Translations under genes and position numbers: made by a program
In this document: one piece after another, positions 46,879 to 59,000 of the stretch
How positions within the stretch are numbered: position 1 is the first letter of the stretch
Layout: the number at the start of each line of letters is the position of its first letter
Origin: Otis tarda
Lineage: Eukaryota; Chordata; Aves; Otidiformes; Otididae
DNA length: 64,000 nt
Assembly (NCBI GenBank): GCA_026413225.1
Contig: CM048552.1
Location: forward strand, 188,948,053-189,012,052
Direction: 5' to 3'
The notes under the pieces: generated by a model
The model's database searches: none
Seen by the model: only the letters and a program-made list of their open reading frames with translations
Told to the model about the DNA's origin: nothing

Positions 46879-49800
46879 ACTACTCTACATTGCAGTTGAG
46901 TCCAGAGTGAAGCAGTCATCCAGGACTGAGAATCTAAATACATACAGATAAATAAGCCTTAGTGGAAGCTGAACGCTTTTGGGTTTTGGATATTTTGTGT
47001 ATCTTTCGTGTTTCCTATAATCAAAGATGTCTTCCAACCAGCTTGAAAATGACCAAGGAAGGGGCAATTTTGGAAACTTTTGAGAGCCCTTAGAATTCGT
47101 CTTTGTGGGTGAGGATGACTCTTCCTCCCTTATCCATATTTTTTTCCTGATTTAGAATCAGACTATTCCTATGCCAATATATCACCAGATGTCAGTTAAA
47201 CAAAAACAATGCTAATGCTTACCTAGAAAAAAATCACATCATAACTGCTAGCAAAACTGTCTATTAGTCTGCTGCTGGCAGATTCAGACAGAACCTTATT
47301 CTGTCAAGGCAGAAATAACCTGTAGCTGGAAACATAACCTGTGATTATTAGATAGTCTAACTTAGCTTTCACAATAAATAGAAAGCTGGCCTTATGGAAG
47401 TTAGTGCAAATGGTAATGATTTCAGTGGATCAGGTTTTTATTTCTTCTCTTCTTATTGGAGGACTAGTATGAAATGGTAAATTCATAACCATAGGTCAGA
47501 CAAATAAGTACTGTCAGAGGAAAAAAGCGAGTCTTTGAAAACTTAGCTAACTTTGAAGAGTTACATAACCTCTATTCATTGATCACATAGTGATCCCTGA
47601 AAAAATATCATCTATCATCTCTGTGGTTTTTAAACATACATTTTGCACAGTATTAAAATTGTGCTAGAAGGGCATAGACACTTAAATGAGAGCAAGTTTT
47701 TCTACAACTCTTCAGCTATTGTTTTTCTTCCAGTATCTTTGTTTTGCCAGCAACGAGCTTTCTCACAGTATATTTATTTTCAAGAATCTCTCTCTCTATA
47801 TATAGTTATATATATATATATATCCATTGTTGGCAATTAATATGGTAAATTGCAATTATAATTCTGAAGCTTGTCTACTATAAGATACAATGACTCAGTA
47901 ATATAATGGCAGAATGTCAATTTAATATCCATTCTTGTTTCCCAGTTTATTTGCAGCAACATAAAAAAATAACTTGCCCTCAAGATAAAGCAATATGAAA
48001 ATAACCTTAATAGAATTGCTTCAATATAAGCAATTCAGAAAGTTATTTCTAAAAATGACTGGTTTAATTGCAATGAATTACTTTGAAAGGCAACAGCTAG
48101 GAGAAGTCAAAAATATTCAAATATGTGTAAAGCTTAGACTTCCAAAGTTGCAAGCATCTTCAGTAATTAAAACCAGATTATTGCTGGAAAATTCTGTTCC
48201 TGTTTGACACTGACAGGATCAGACAAGTGAATTTAGTTCAGATTTGTTTTGTGAGAAATCACAAGGCTGCCTTAGGGCTATTAAATCCTCAGGTACTTTT
48301 CAAGGGAAAATCAATGAGAAGAAATGTTCAAAGAAATTGATTAAAGGTGGTGGTTAATTCAGACAGTGAGTAAATAGAAAAATGACCCAGCACTGCTTTT
48401 AGAAGAGAGCAAATTATCCCTAGTATAGATTAAAGATAAAAAGGTAAATTAAAAAGAAGCCTAATTTAAAAGGAAGTAGAGAGAATGCTGGTAAAGATAG
48501 AAGTGATATGGTCAGTTTATTCAATTTTGTATAGATCTTTTATTTAGATAAAAGGCACTTTGGAAGTCTCTTCCTTTCTCTACCACAGCTTTCTAGCTTG
48601 TCTTTAACATGTCAAGCTTGGAGGCAAAATCAAAATATAGCTCCTGCAAATTTATGAAACTTGATTTATAAACTAGCAAATAAATGAACCATTCATTCAT
48701 TGCCTGACAAGACTGAGCAACAAACAGGGCTTGTGAGATGCTGGGAGCAGTGGTTACTGTCTCCCAGCTGTGTGCCAGGTCCCAGCTTTTCAGGGTAGAT
48801 TTATCATCACACGTGCAAGCTCCAGTGTAACATTTCCTTCTCTTTCAGTTTGTGTGAATGTGAAGTTGAAAGCGTTGTTCCACAGGTGCTTCTTCAAAAC
48901 AACATAGTTATTTGCTTTTAGAAACCCTTTCATTAAAAAGAGAACAGATTCAGCACAGTCCCACAAACAGTCTCACTCTCATGATTGAGAGGCGTAAGCA
49001 GCCCCAGTAGCACAGGAGCCAGGGTCCCACCTACAGCAAATGTACTTCTTCCATCTCTGCAAGTATTACTCCAGTTTAAATCTTGACCAGATGTTGGCTA
49101 AGTGCCATGGCCTCATCTGGACCACCGGTCAATAGCTTCTCTTTATTTAAAATACTTAAACAGCGTTGGGTCCCTCTCCAGAACGATGACTCTCCTGGCT
49201 CAGGAGCACAGGTATGCCAGCTGAGGAGGCATGGGTATTATGAGGGTATGATTATGTGTGGATCAAGATGGACTTTCCAAATGTACTTTTGGTAAGTCAT
49301 TATCAGAGTTTTGCTTCTCAACCCACAGAACTGATGATATTTTTCTTTTTCAAAATAAAGAAATAAAAAAAAAATATTTTATGACTAGTTGGCATGCTTA
49401 GGTTCATACAAATATATGCCACTCCACATCACCTGACCTGCTCTCCAGGATCACTCCTTGACATGGATGGCAGTAGCAGTATAGGCATGCTACTCAGTAC
49501 CATAGTACATTGGTACCAAGAAAGCTTGCAGCTGGCATAATTTTTCTCCATCTCAGTGCCTGAATCCTTCTCACAACCCTAAATCCACTTGGACAACACC
49601 AGATAAGCATTCCTCTGCCTTAATCCCCTTAATCCCCTACACTGTAATCCCTCCCTTAGCACAACAGCTAGGCACCTGACGTCTGCTTTTACTCTACAAG
49701 CACTGCTGGATATATGCTCTGCGATGCATTAGCCATTGGCAAAAGTCGAGGAGTAATAAAAAAGCTGCTCCTGCTTTTGCATCAGCTGAGGCAGTGGGGA

Positions 49801-51589
49801 CGGGAGTGAGAGATTTCTGGTATCAGAGGGAGAGCAGGCATGAACACAGGCCTGTGGGTCAGACAGTGGGGTGCCTGCCTGGGACTTGACAGGCTCTGGG
49901 ATGTTTAATGTGGGAGCCATGAAGTGCTTGGAGAGCAGGACTCCCCTTCTGTGCCAGAACTCTCAGCAGAGGGAACATCTTCAACTTGCATCATGTAAGG
50001 TGGCTTCCTGTGTAGGGTAATGGGTCTTTGGTGACACAGTTTATGCACAGCATGGCCTCATTTTCTCCTATTTTACAGGAAAATGCTCTCTGCCAGAAGA
50101 CACTTCTATTGAAGGAGAAAGGGAAAAACAGGGCAAACAAGGCTGCTTAAAAACTTCCGTATTGACCATAACACCTGACACGTGCTCCTGTGTCATCTCA
50201 CATTGCCACATGGTCCATCACTCTCTCTTGGCTATTACATAAGGCACAGGCCACATTACTAGTGGCTGAGGTTTTTATGCTAAAGAATGACTTAGATATT
50301 AAATTCAGGTAAGTGCCTGAGGCTGTGAAACCCAATCTCACATACCTAAGGCTGCAGAAATCCCCTTTGGTCACAAGAAAGCTTGGATTTAATCTGTACT
50401 CCTTCTCTTTGGTGTTAACTGATGGCAAGTTTCAGTGTTTAGCATGTCACCTGTCGTGACTCTCTCCTGACTAGGTTAACCAGAAGTTTCCAGGCAAGAT
50501 ACTGCCATTGCATGGAGCAGGGTCACTATCCACATGGCTTCTCCTGAGAAACACTTTGGGTCCAGCTCCCTTCTAGGTCAGGCATACAAGTACATATGAA
50601 TCACATTACTGCCAGAACAAACACATGTTCTGCACTACTGTGTTTACCTCTGCTGAGTTAGCAACATCATAGGCTGACTACAGTAATTATTAAGGGTATT
50701 TAAAAATTGATTTCCTCTCACGTGGCAAAGGCCACATTCCTCATTAAGTGCAAAATGCATCTCCCTATGAAGTTTTAACACCAGGAACCAGTACATGCAA
50801 GTGAGATAAATGCATGAAGAGTTTGAGCAATATTCTTGAAAGTGCTCAGGCACAGAGCTTTAATGTACTTCCTTCACTCAGTGGAATACATTTTCCTTGC
50901 AGTCCATTCTTTCCTCATTCCTTAACTTCAAAGTAAATTATGTCAGCACTAAATTCCAGTAACAGATACTCCAACCACAAAATATTATTCTATAAGAAGA
51001 AGTATAATAGCCAAAAGTGGAGAATTTATATCCAGAGGCCTCCTGACCTGTAACTGCAGTGTGTCAATATGGTACTCACCAAAGCCTGGAGCAGCTGGAC
51101 AGAAATCCCCAAGGAGCTGTAGAGTGCCAAGCCTGACATCCTTCCATTAAGCAGGTTTAGAAACATTAAGTCACTCCAGCCTCTCAGGTTTAAGGGGGAT
51201 CATCTGCTGCAAGTCTTTATCTCTATGTGAGTGTAGTCTGAGATGGCTTTGAAATATGGTATGTGTAAAGAAGCGAGAGTAGTCCATCAGAAGCCATGTG
51301 TTTGTGGTTACATCTCATACATTCTCTATGTGTGAGACAGACTCACTGGATGGTGTATGTGTGCATGGGAGGCAGACAGAGACATCTCCAGGGTGCCACC
51401 TTGAGTAGGTGTGGTTTTGGGTACAAGGTCCTGCTTCTACCTTGCTCCCTACCAAGAGCTCCTGCTGGGGAAATTACCTTCCTTTACATCACATCATAAA
51501 GCAGTGAGCTGAGAGCAGCAACATTGTCCCAAAATCTGAGTTCATTTGCCCAGTTTGCAGTACACCAATCTTACACACAGAGCAGAGGT
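46879..51589. other. AT-rich unique sequence, no gene recognised
   Basis: It contains a (TC)n(TA)n run at about 47786-47823. Open frames at 47643, 47995, 49083, 49729, 50198 and 50644 were read and show no known domain. There is no LTR or LINE here that I recognise. Confidence 0.4.
47786..47823. repeat. (TC)n/(TA)n microsatellite
   Basis: A short TC run is followed by TA units with one interruption (TATAGTTA). Confidence 0.9.
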
Positions 51590-52020
51590 ATTTATTTGTT
51601 TAATTTTTGCACAGAGATGGGTGCTAAGGGTTAAATCCACAAAGCTAGCACACCTGGTTGCAGTTGCATTACATACTTAGACAATTCAGAATAACGGTTC
51701 CACCTTTCGGTCGCCTACTTCACTACAATTGGTTAGTTCTTTTCTTACGTTAGTTTAAAGATACAACTGTTCTAAAATTCACTATGCATGCAGAGTGTGT
51801 GCGGGTCTTTATCTGAGGAGGGGGCAATTTTAGCACTAGAGATGTGGTTTTCATATTATGAGAGAGATGACTTTAAGGACACTAATTAGTGGAATTTTGT
51901 TGACCATTCACAACCTTTATCAACATTATGCACCTGCAAGGATATACATCCCTTTAGTTTAATAAATGTTTTCCTGCAGGTCTGCTCTCCTTGAGCCTAT
52001 CTTGGTGTGTCTTTGTTCCA
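51590..52020 (+). mobile_element. Possible LTR of another ERV family
   Basis: The stretch ends with a TATA-like GGATATACA (about 51940), then AATAAA about 20 bp later (51961), then GTCTGCTCTCCTTGAG and a CTTTGTTCCA end. That layout, a short R and a U5 reading CTTGAGCCTATCTTGGTGT, resembles retroviral LTRs. I could not find a matching target duplication, and the start is not defined (perhaps about 51620). It could be a different repeat or unique sequence. Confidence 0.35.
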
Positions 52021-53628
52021 GCAGATTTATGGCATCATCCTGCTTTTTCAGGGCCATCTGCTGTCTTACTCTTGGTTCTCCCTTTCCCATGCAGGCCCTT
52101 GCTTACTTCCTGCTCATTTGACAATCATCCAGCTTTCAACACCTTCTGGGGCAAGATGTTTCTTTTTTATCAGTCTCTTGGTTTTTCTTCAAGAGTATAG
52201 TCATTAGCAGGGTATGCATTGTTTATACAAAGTAACTTGGCTTGCTCAAGTCAGATTCTGTTTCACAAAATACTCGTTGTCCTTGCCTAATGGAAAATTT
52301 CATAAAAACTCATTCATGTGATTGTCATTAAGATTTCATTCATGGATATCAGCAAGGGTAGAGAAAGGGCTCTGGTGAGCCTTCACCTGTCTGAACCGGG
52401 AAAGCAGGGACCCATATAAGAGCAGGGGGCAGGACTGACTGTCCTTGGTCTATGGTGCTGCCTCAGAGCTGTGCTTCGTGGCTGCTGTCCCCCTCGGTGT
52501 CAGCGGTGCTGAGCTGTCCCAGGCTTCACTGTGGCCACTTCAGATGGGCACTTGGGTGGGGACCAGAGCAGGGTGAGGAGACTGGATTATACAGCGGTGG
52601 GTCACCTCCTGGGGTGCCTTTGGGGACAACTCCACACACTAAAGCTGAGTGTGGGTGGGCTATTCCTGCTGGCAGGTGGACACCACTGTTTTGTCACATC
52701 TGAATGCAGCTGCAAAGGACACGTGGCACAGCATGGTCTCTCCACGGCTGTAGGGCATGAAGAATGCTTACTTCATTTGACTTCCAAGAAAATCTACCCT
52801 TGATTAAATCTCCTGGACTCTATTATTTGACAAGTTCAGGTGCTGGAATTGTTTATCTTACAACTAAGTACGGCTTAGAGGAAATTGGCTAAATTACTCA
52901 ATAGGTGGTTTTGACTCACAATCAGCAGAGGTTGTTTAAAAATGTGGGTTGAGATTATGTCTGGGTGTCATGAGAAGAAAGGAAAAAGACATTATTCTGT
53001 CCCAGAGCGTGGCAGCACTGCAGATAGCCATGACTAGATATGTCTGAGTATTATGCCACCAGATGCTGTCCCAAAATACCTGCTGCCTTTTGAGTTCTGA
53101 AGAAGAAATCTTTGTAAAAATTACTTTCATTTTCTTTTTTGCTATAGAGGCATACAGTTCTTCAAGCAGATTGGATGCAGAGCCATTTTAATGATGTACA
53201 AAAAGACTAATTAACATGTAAAATAATATTTCTGTTAATTACTCTTTAAATTTCCTGGATTTGCTCTGAGAATATGCTTTAGTAATTATGCTGTGGATGC
53301 CAAATGGTGGGAAGAAAACTGATTCCTAAGCTAATTGTCATATGTCTCATTTCATCTAATCTAGTTTTCTGTGTGTTGAAGAAAAATAACAGCTTTTTTA
53401 TTTTACTCTTTTTCTTGCAGTGATGGGATTGCTCTTGGTTGCTTATGCATGCTTTGCATGCTTTTCTGCAGCGTAAATTCTTTATCAGGCAAAAAAAAAG
53501 ATAATAAGACTAATTTGAGATAGTAGCCAGCTACTTTATGGATCCTGGAGTCAAATTTGTATTAGGAAAATGTTGTGTTTTAAGGTGCACCAAAATGAAA
53601 TTACATTTATAAGTAGTTTTGAAGTAGT
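52021..53628. other. Unique sequence with a GC-richer patch
   Basis: 52380-52740 is richer in GC than its surroundings and carries a TATAAGAG-type element at 52415. A promoter or an old repeat are both possible, but neither is supported further. No exon recognised. Confidence 0.35.
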
Positions 53629-54089
53629 TTGGATGCCCTGGTTCCAGCTAGGATAGAGTAAATTTTTACAGGAAGCTGGTAGGTGGCACAGTTGGGATAT
53701 CCTACCAATTAGCCAACAGCTGGGATAGCTTACCCAAATTAGCCAAAGGACTATTGGATACCATGTGATGTCATGTTCAGTATAGAAATTGGGGATGGTG
53801 GTGATGCGTGGTTTCGCTACCTGGGAGTGAGGTGGGTGTCAGGATCTACTGTGAGATATTCTATTGTGAATTGCTTAGTGTGTGGTGGTGGTGTATTTTT
53901 TGTTGTTGTTGTTTTTTCTCTGTTTTCTCTTCTTTTGCTGTTCTGCTAAACTACTTTTCTCCCAGCCCACAAGTTTTTGCCTTTCTCTTTCTCCTGATTC
54001 TCCTTCTTGTCCCACTCAGGGAGGGGTGGAGTGAGCGAGTGGCTGTGTGGTATTTTAGCTGCTGAATGGGACTGAACCATGACATTGGG
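53629..54089 (+). mobile_element. Solo ERVL-type LTR with flanking duplication
   Basis: The LTR spans 53634-54084 (451 bp), starting TGCCCTGGTTCCAGC and ending CCATGACA. The flanks are TTGGA (53629-53633) and TTGGG (54085-54089), a 4-of-5 match. It carries a CRE-like TGATGTCA (53766-53773) and TATAGAAA (53781-53788) and ends in the same GAGCGAGTGGCTG-type block as the family. It is shorter than the 573-bp copy at 30858 in the part after the TATA box, so it belongs to a different subfamily or has an internal deletion. No internal gene is present. Confidence 0.85.
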
Positions 54090-55699
54090 AAAAGTTATTT
54101 TGTCAGAGTGTTTAATTAAAGCCAGTACATTAATGCTCAAAGTGTAAATTAGAAAAAATTACCTGCACTGTAATTGGAGAAGCTGTGAGTGAGCAGACCA
54201 ATGGTCAGAAGCAATTTTTAGTTTAACTTTCTAAAATGTAGGAATTAAGAGAAATGTTTCATTTTGGGAGGAGTTTTAACAACTGTAAGGTGCAGAAACA
54301 CCCTGCAGTTATGAGAGGAATTTTTGCTTGCTCTTATAGGCTTAATCCTTCAAAACTGATGGAGAATTCTTCTTAGTAATGTATGCTTTTGAAGTAAAGA
54401 TATTAAAGATACCTCATCAGAAATCTAATTATTAACAAAAATAAGCAAAAAGCATTTTAAGTTCTATGATTATTTGTTCTGATTTGTAGGTTTATTAGCA
54501 TATAGGTTAAAAAAATTTCCAAAATATGTGATCGCAAGCTTTAGTATACTGCTGTTTCTTGTTTTCATCCCTTCTTCTCTGTAGCAGGATGTATTTAGTT
54601 CATAATATTTTTTTTTTGATGTGTTTTACCTTTCTAAAAGTCATGCAGCGTGATATGGTTTAAGACATGTAGTTCAGACCATTCATTTAAAGTTGGCTAT
54701 GAAATACCAGTTATAAGAAAAAGGTTCTTGTCTTTTCTCTGACACTTTCAGCATGCTGATAAATGTAGCTGAAGATATTTGAAAATAATCTTAAAAATGA
54801 AGCATCGTGAGATTAAAGTGGATTGTGGCAACAATTATTCTTGATAAATTTCCCTAGTATGCTTGATGAACCTGAGAGGACAGATGGAATTTGTTGGTCA
54901 TCTCACAATAGCCCAGAAAGTGTTTCCATTTTATATATCTTATTAAAAGCCACAAATAGCTCTTTTAAACACTTACTTTATTCTAAGACTTGCCTTGTTG
55001 CCTGTGAAGGATAAAAAGTCATCAAAAGGCAAGCTGTACAGGAGAGAGACCATAGCACTCTTACACTCCAAGGAGCCTGCTTGCACTGAACTTGCTGATG
55101 TTTATGGAATTTTCTGGGTCATATTTCATTGCACTTAGTAGTATTATTAGCATCCTAGTATTATCCATGCTAACATTATATAATTCTAGTTTGATCATAG
55201 ATCCAGCATTCCTAAACTGATACCAGCATAAACAGCATACCAGCAAATACTCAGCAAGAGGAGACTGTAGCTCCTCATTGCAGATGGGGACAAAAAAAGG
55301 TGATATTTAGTGCATCTTTGTAAACAGCTTGTGTTTTGCTTGCTTCTGAAGTTCAATTTGGCAATGTTACCTGTCACCAAGAGAAAAATTAGTTTGGTGA
55401 GAATGATATAAAGTTATGGATGCTTACGCAGACCAACTTACTCATTCTAGATGGAGGGTCAGGTACAGAAACAACTAAAATCTTTCTTATAACTGCTTAG
55501 GAATACTGCTACCATTTTATGGGAGTCAAAGCAAGTGCTTTATTCCAGTTGGTATCACTATTAAACTGTGCAGAAGATAGGTATGTGGGAAAAGATAGAG
55601 GTGATAAAAACCTCATCTTCATTGTCAGGAAACTATATTCTTGTTTCCTTTTCTTCTCATTATCTGAAACTAGTTTGCTTCATTGTTTTATATTTTTTG
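54090..55699. other. AT-rich unique sequence, no gene recognised
   Basis: No feature recognised. Confidence 0.4.
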
Positions 55700-56090
55700 T
55701 GGTTCCAGCTGAAAGTCTGTTGATGATATGACACATGCTAACAGATCTCCAGTGGAGCATTTGATACAGTGCTTTGTGGACAATTACAGAGGTAATTGGA
55801 GAAGAGTGGATTTTATACAAGAAATTTTTAGAGGAATAATAAGTTGACTGAAGGAGGTGTGACAAAATGTTATTTGAAAGAAATTTCAGACCTGAGGAAG
55901 TTTAATAGTAGAGTTCCTTAATGTGTGGTCTTACAACAGATAATTAGTGATTTCATTAATAACAAAGGATAAATACATGTTAATGAAGTGGAGGCATAAG
56001 TCATGTTTAAAACCAATTGGTTTAGATTGTGTCATTCTTTTAAAAAACATTGTGCTTAAGAGTTTGAAGTTCATAGGGGACACTAGTTAT
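55700..56090 (+). pseudogene. Ancient CR1-like LINE reverse-transcriptase relic
   Basis: Three reverse-transcriptase motifs occur in order. Motif A reads GAFDTVLCGQL (from 55754), against KAFDTVSHG in the CR1 at 23769. Motif B reads RVP, stop, then CVVL (55910 on), against GVPQGSVL. Motif C reads KFIGDT (56067-56084), against KFADDT, with the second Asp kept. From the start of motif A to that of motif B is 153 nt (51 codons) against 52 codons in the window's CR1, in the same frame. Between B and C it is about 70 nt longer than expected, so a small insertion lies there. Stops break the frame repeatedly. No 3' tail is seen. This is much older than the recognisable CR1 copies. Confidence 0.5.
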
Positions 56091-59000
56091 GGCATATGTA
56101 CAAAAACACATGAATGCACAAGTGTCTAAGTGTATATATAAACATAATATTACACCAGAGCGAAAGAAAAGGAGAGGAAAACCCCAAACCAGTAATAATC
56201 CTTATCTCCACTATGGAATAGGAAACATACATATATTTCAGTAGTAAATTACAAAAGTTTTGAACAATTCTAAGTAATGACTGAATTATCTCAAATCTTT
56301 CTGATAGAAGACTTCTACATTGTAGCAGTGATATCAATAATGATATGTGTGAACCAGTTTGGTTCAGAATAGTGGCTGTGAAAGTCTTTTTTTTTTTTTT
56401 TTTTTTTTTTTTTACCTGAAGAACCTCTGTTTCAAGATAGATTCCAGTAAGTATTGCCCTCTCCAAGTGAAAGATGTAAATTACATGAATACCCAAGGTA
56501 ATGCTGTGGACTAATTTACTAAGTGGGAATGTTCACAGGTAAAGAGAAGATAATATTCTGTATTTTCACTCATTTGGTCCACCTTTTTTTTGAGATAAAT
56601 CCTGAAATTATGCAGATTCTTGGCATCATACAACTAAGTGCCAAAATTGCACCCCTTCATTTCTACCCCATAAAAAGTCCTTCTTTCCTTTGCATATATG
56701 GACATAGAAGTCTTCATTTACTAAACTGAGTGGAAGGCATGATTTTGAAGGTATAATCACTGCAGCTTTGTAGGACAGAAGACTGGAAAAATTATACTGG
56801 AAAATTCTTAGTCTAGTGAATAGGTTTCACCAGTTATGATCATTGCATTCCCCTTGTCTTCTCCTCTAGTATATGAAGGTGTAGCCTTTATTTTCACTGT
56901 CTTGTCACTTTTCTATAGAGCAAGCTCACAAAAAGGTACATTCTTCATGTGTGTACTTTGTGATTCAGCTCTATGGAAAGACACTAGGGACACCTGTGAG
57001 TACCCTAGCTCAGGAATTATGAGCCAGCTGCTCTAATTGCAACAGACTTCCATAACAGCCTGGACAGAGTCCATGTGGCCATAATCACTACCCACATCTC
57101 AACTGCACCTATACTTGCATGTTCTTACCTGAAGTGGCCATGCAGTAAGTCATCCCAGAGAACTGATCCAGACCAAAAATAAACCCGGTAGAAAACATAA
57201 ATGAATGAGAAAAGTAACTTGTTTTCAGCCAGGGCTGCTCCCTGGAGCGTTTTATTGCAGAGAGGTGCACTAGTACCTGATTAAGGGGAAGGTCAGGAAC
57301 GTGTGGGAGGAAGATCTGGGAAAGCTAGCAGGACAGATTTAGATTTACATTAGCTGTCATGAGACTGCACTTGTAGCCCTGCAGGAAGGGAGACAGATTA
57401 GCTCAAGCTCAGCATCAGGTTGATGTGGCTTCTGAGACCTGACCTACCACCTGCGATTGATGCTTGCCTGAGTGTTTGGGGCTCTCGGATAAACCTGTGT
57501 GGTTGTGTGTAGGCAGTCTCTTTCACACAGGCTGATGCTGTTAGGATGCAGCTCCGTAATCTCTGGCGTGCACACTTAAAATCACATCCAGCCAGAGTTT
57601 GACTGGTATGTGATGGGCTCTCATAGGAAGAGACTGTGCAAAGGCAGTACCTTACCAGGTTCTAGCTCATAGAAAGGCTCAAAGTAACTTCTGGTTAGAG
57701 CCTGCTAAGGTCTGAATTTGGAGTCAAAAGCTGCAGCTTCTCGTATGGTCCAGATGAGCTGAATTGCAGTGTCATGTCTCTTTGAGAGGCAAGTTTTCCC
57801 ACCCTCCATTGCATTTCCATTGTCACGCTTAGTCTCAATACATTGTGGGAAAACTCTCCTGAAAAAGGTAGGATGCAATAAGAATCACTTCAAAGCAAAG
57901 AAGTCAGAAAATGATCAGCCTCCTAATGGTGTAACACAGATTCTTTCACTAATAAAAAACTGTACTGGGATCAGAATACACAAAATTCTGATAACAACAG
58001 GGTGCCTAATTATAGTTATTAGGAATAGGGTTTGTCTACTAGTTTCTTGTTTATTCTTTCCTGGTAATTTGCCTACAAATATGTTTTACTGTCTGCAGAT
58101 TTGGCTGAACATTATCAAGCCCAAATTAATGCAGTGACTCAACTTATAATCTGATGATTCAGATAGATCAATGATGGGAGTTCAGAAGAGATTTTTAATA
58201 AATAAGTAAAAAAAAAAAACAGAAAAAAAAAAAACAACCTATCTGAAAACGCAAAATGAAAACCCTAGGTTTAAATGTTCTTTTTGGTTTATTATATATT
58301 CAGAGCCTGGGCCTTGGATTGCTCTTTTCTGAAAGGCATAAATGTGATTAATTAACTAGGTTGGTTTTTTTTTTTTTGTATTGTGCACTTGAGCTTCACT
58401 GCAATTATATCCAGCAATTCTGTATAGAATCTAAAGGCATGGAAAATATTGCTGTTGGGCAGTCATACACTAGACTATTATTATGCCATATTTTAACTAG
58501 CTTAATCCAAGAGAAGTAAACAATGCATTTCAACTACTGCACAAAGGTATTCCATAGTCTAAGTGAACTCAAATATACTGGGGAAAAAAAGTGTGAGTTT
58601 GAGTCTGAATTTTCCCTGGAAAATTCCAGAGGTACAGTCTAATAACCCTGTGACTTTAATACTCTGCCTGATATAAGATGCTCTCCTTCAGCAAAGTCAG
58701 TTTATAGCAATGTGAATTATTAAAAATCACAACAATTAATCTGGATTAATAACACAATTTGGTTTTGGTTTTGTTGTAGTAGTAATGTCTTTAGTTATTA
58801 TAAAAAGGACTTTTATTCCCTTTAAAAGGCAAAACTGTTTAGTAATGGCAGCAAAAGGAACACATGTAGTTCCCAAACTATACAGGTTACCAGTCTATTA
58901 TAGCACCACATAGTTGTATTATTACCATGTTCACCTTTCTTTCCCCCTTTCCCAGAAGGTATTTGTCATTTCACATATATTCAGAAAAGCTGACTTGTTG

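Noticed and set aside
56386-56500. A minus-strand processed-pseudogene tail (A28)
   Set aside because: The sequence next to it has no AATAAA and no recognisable gene body.
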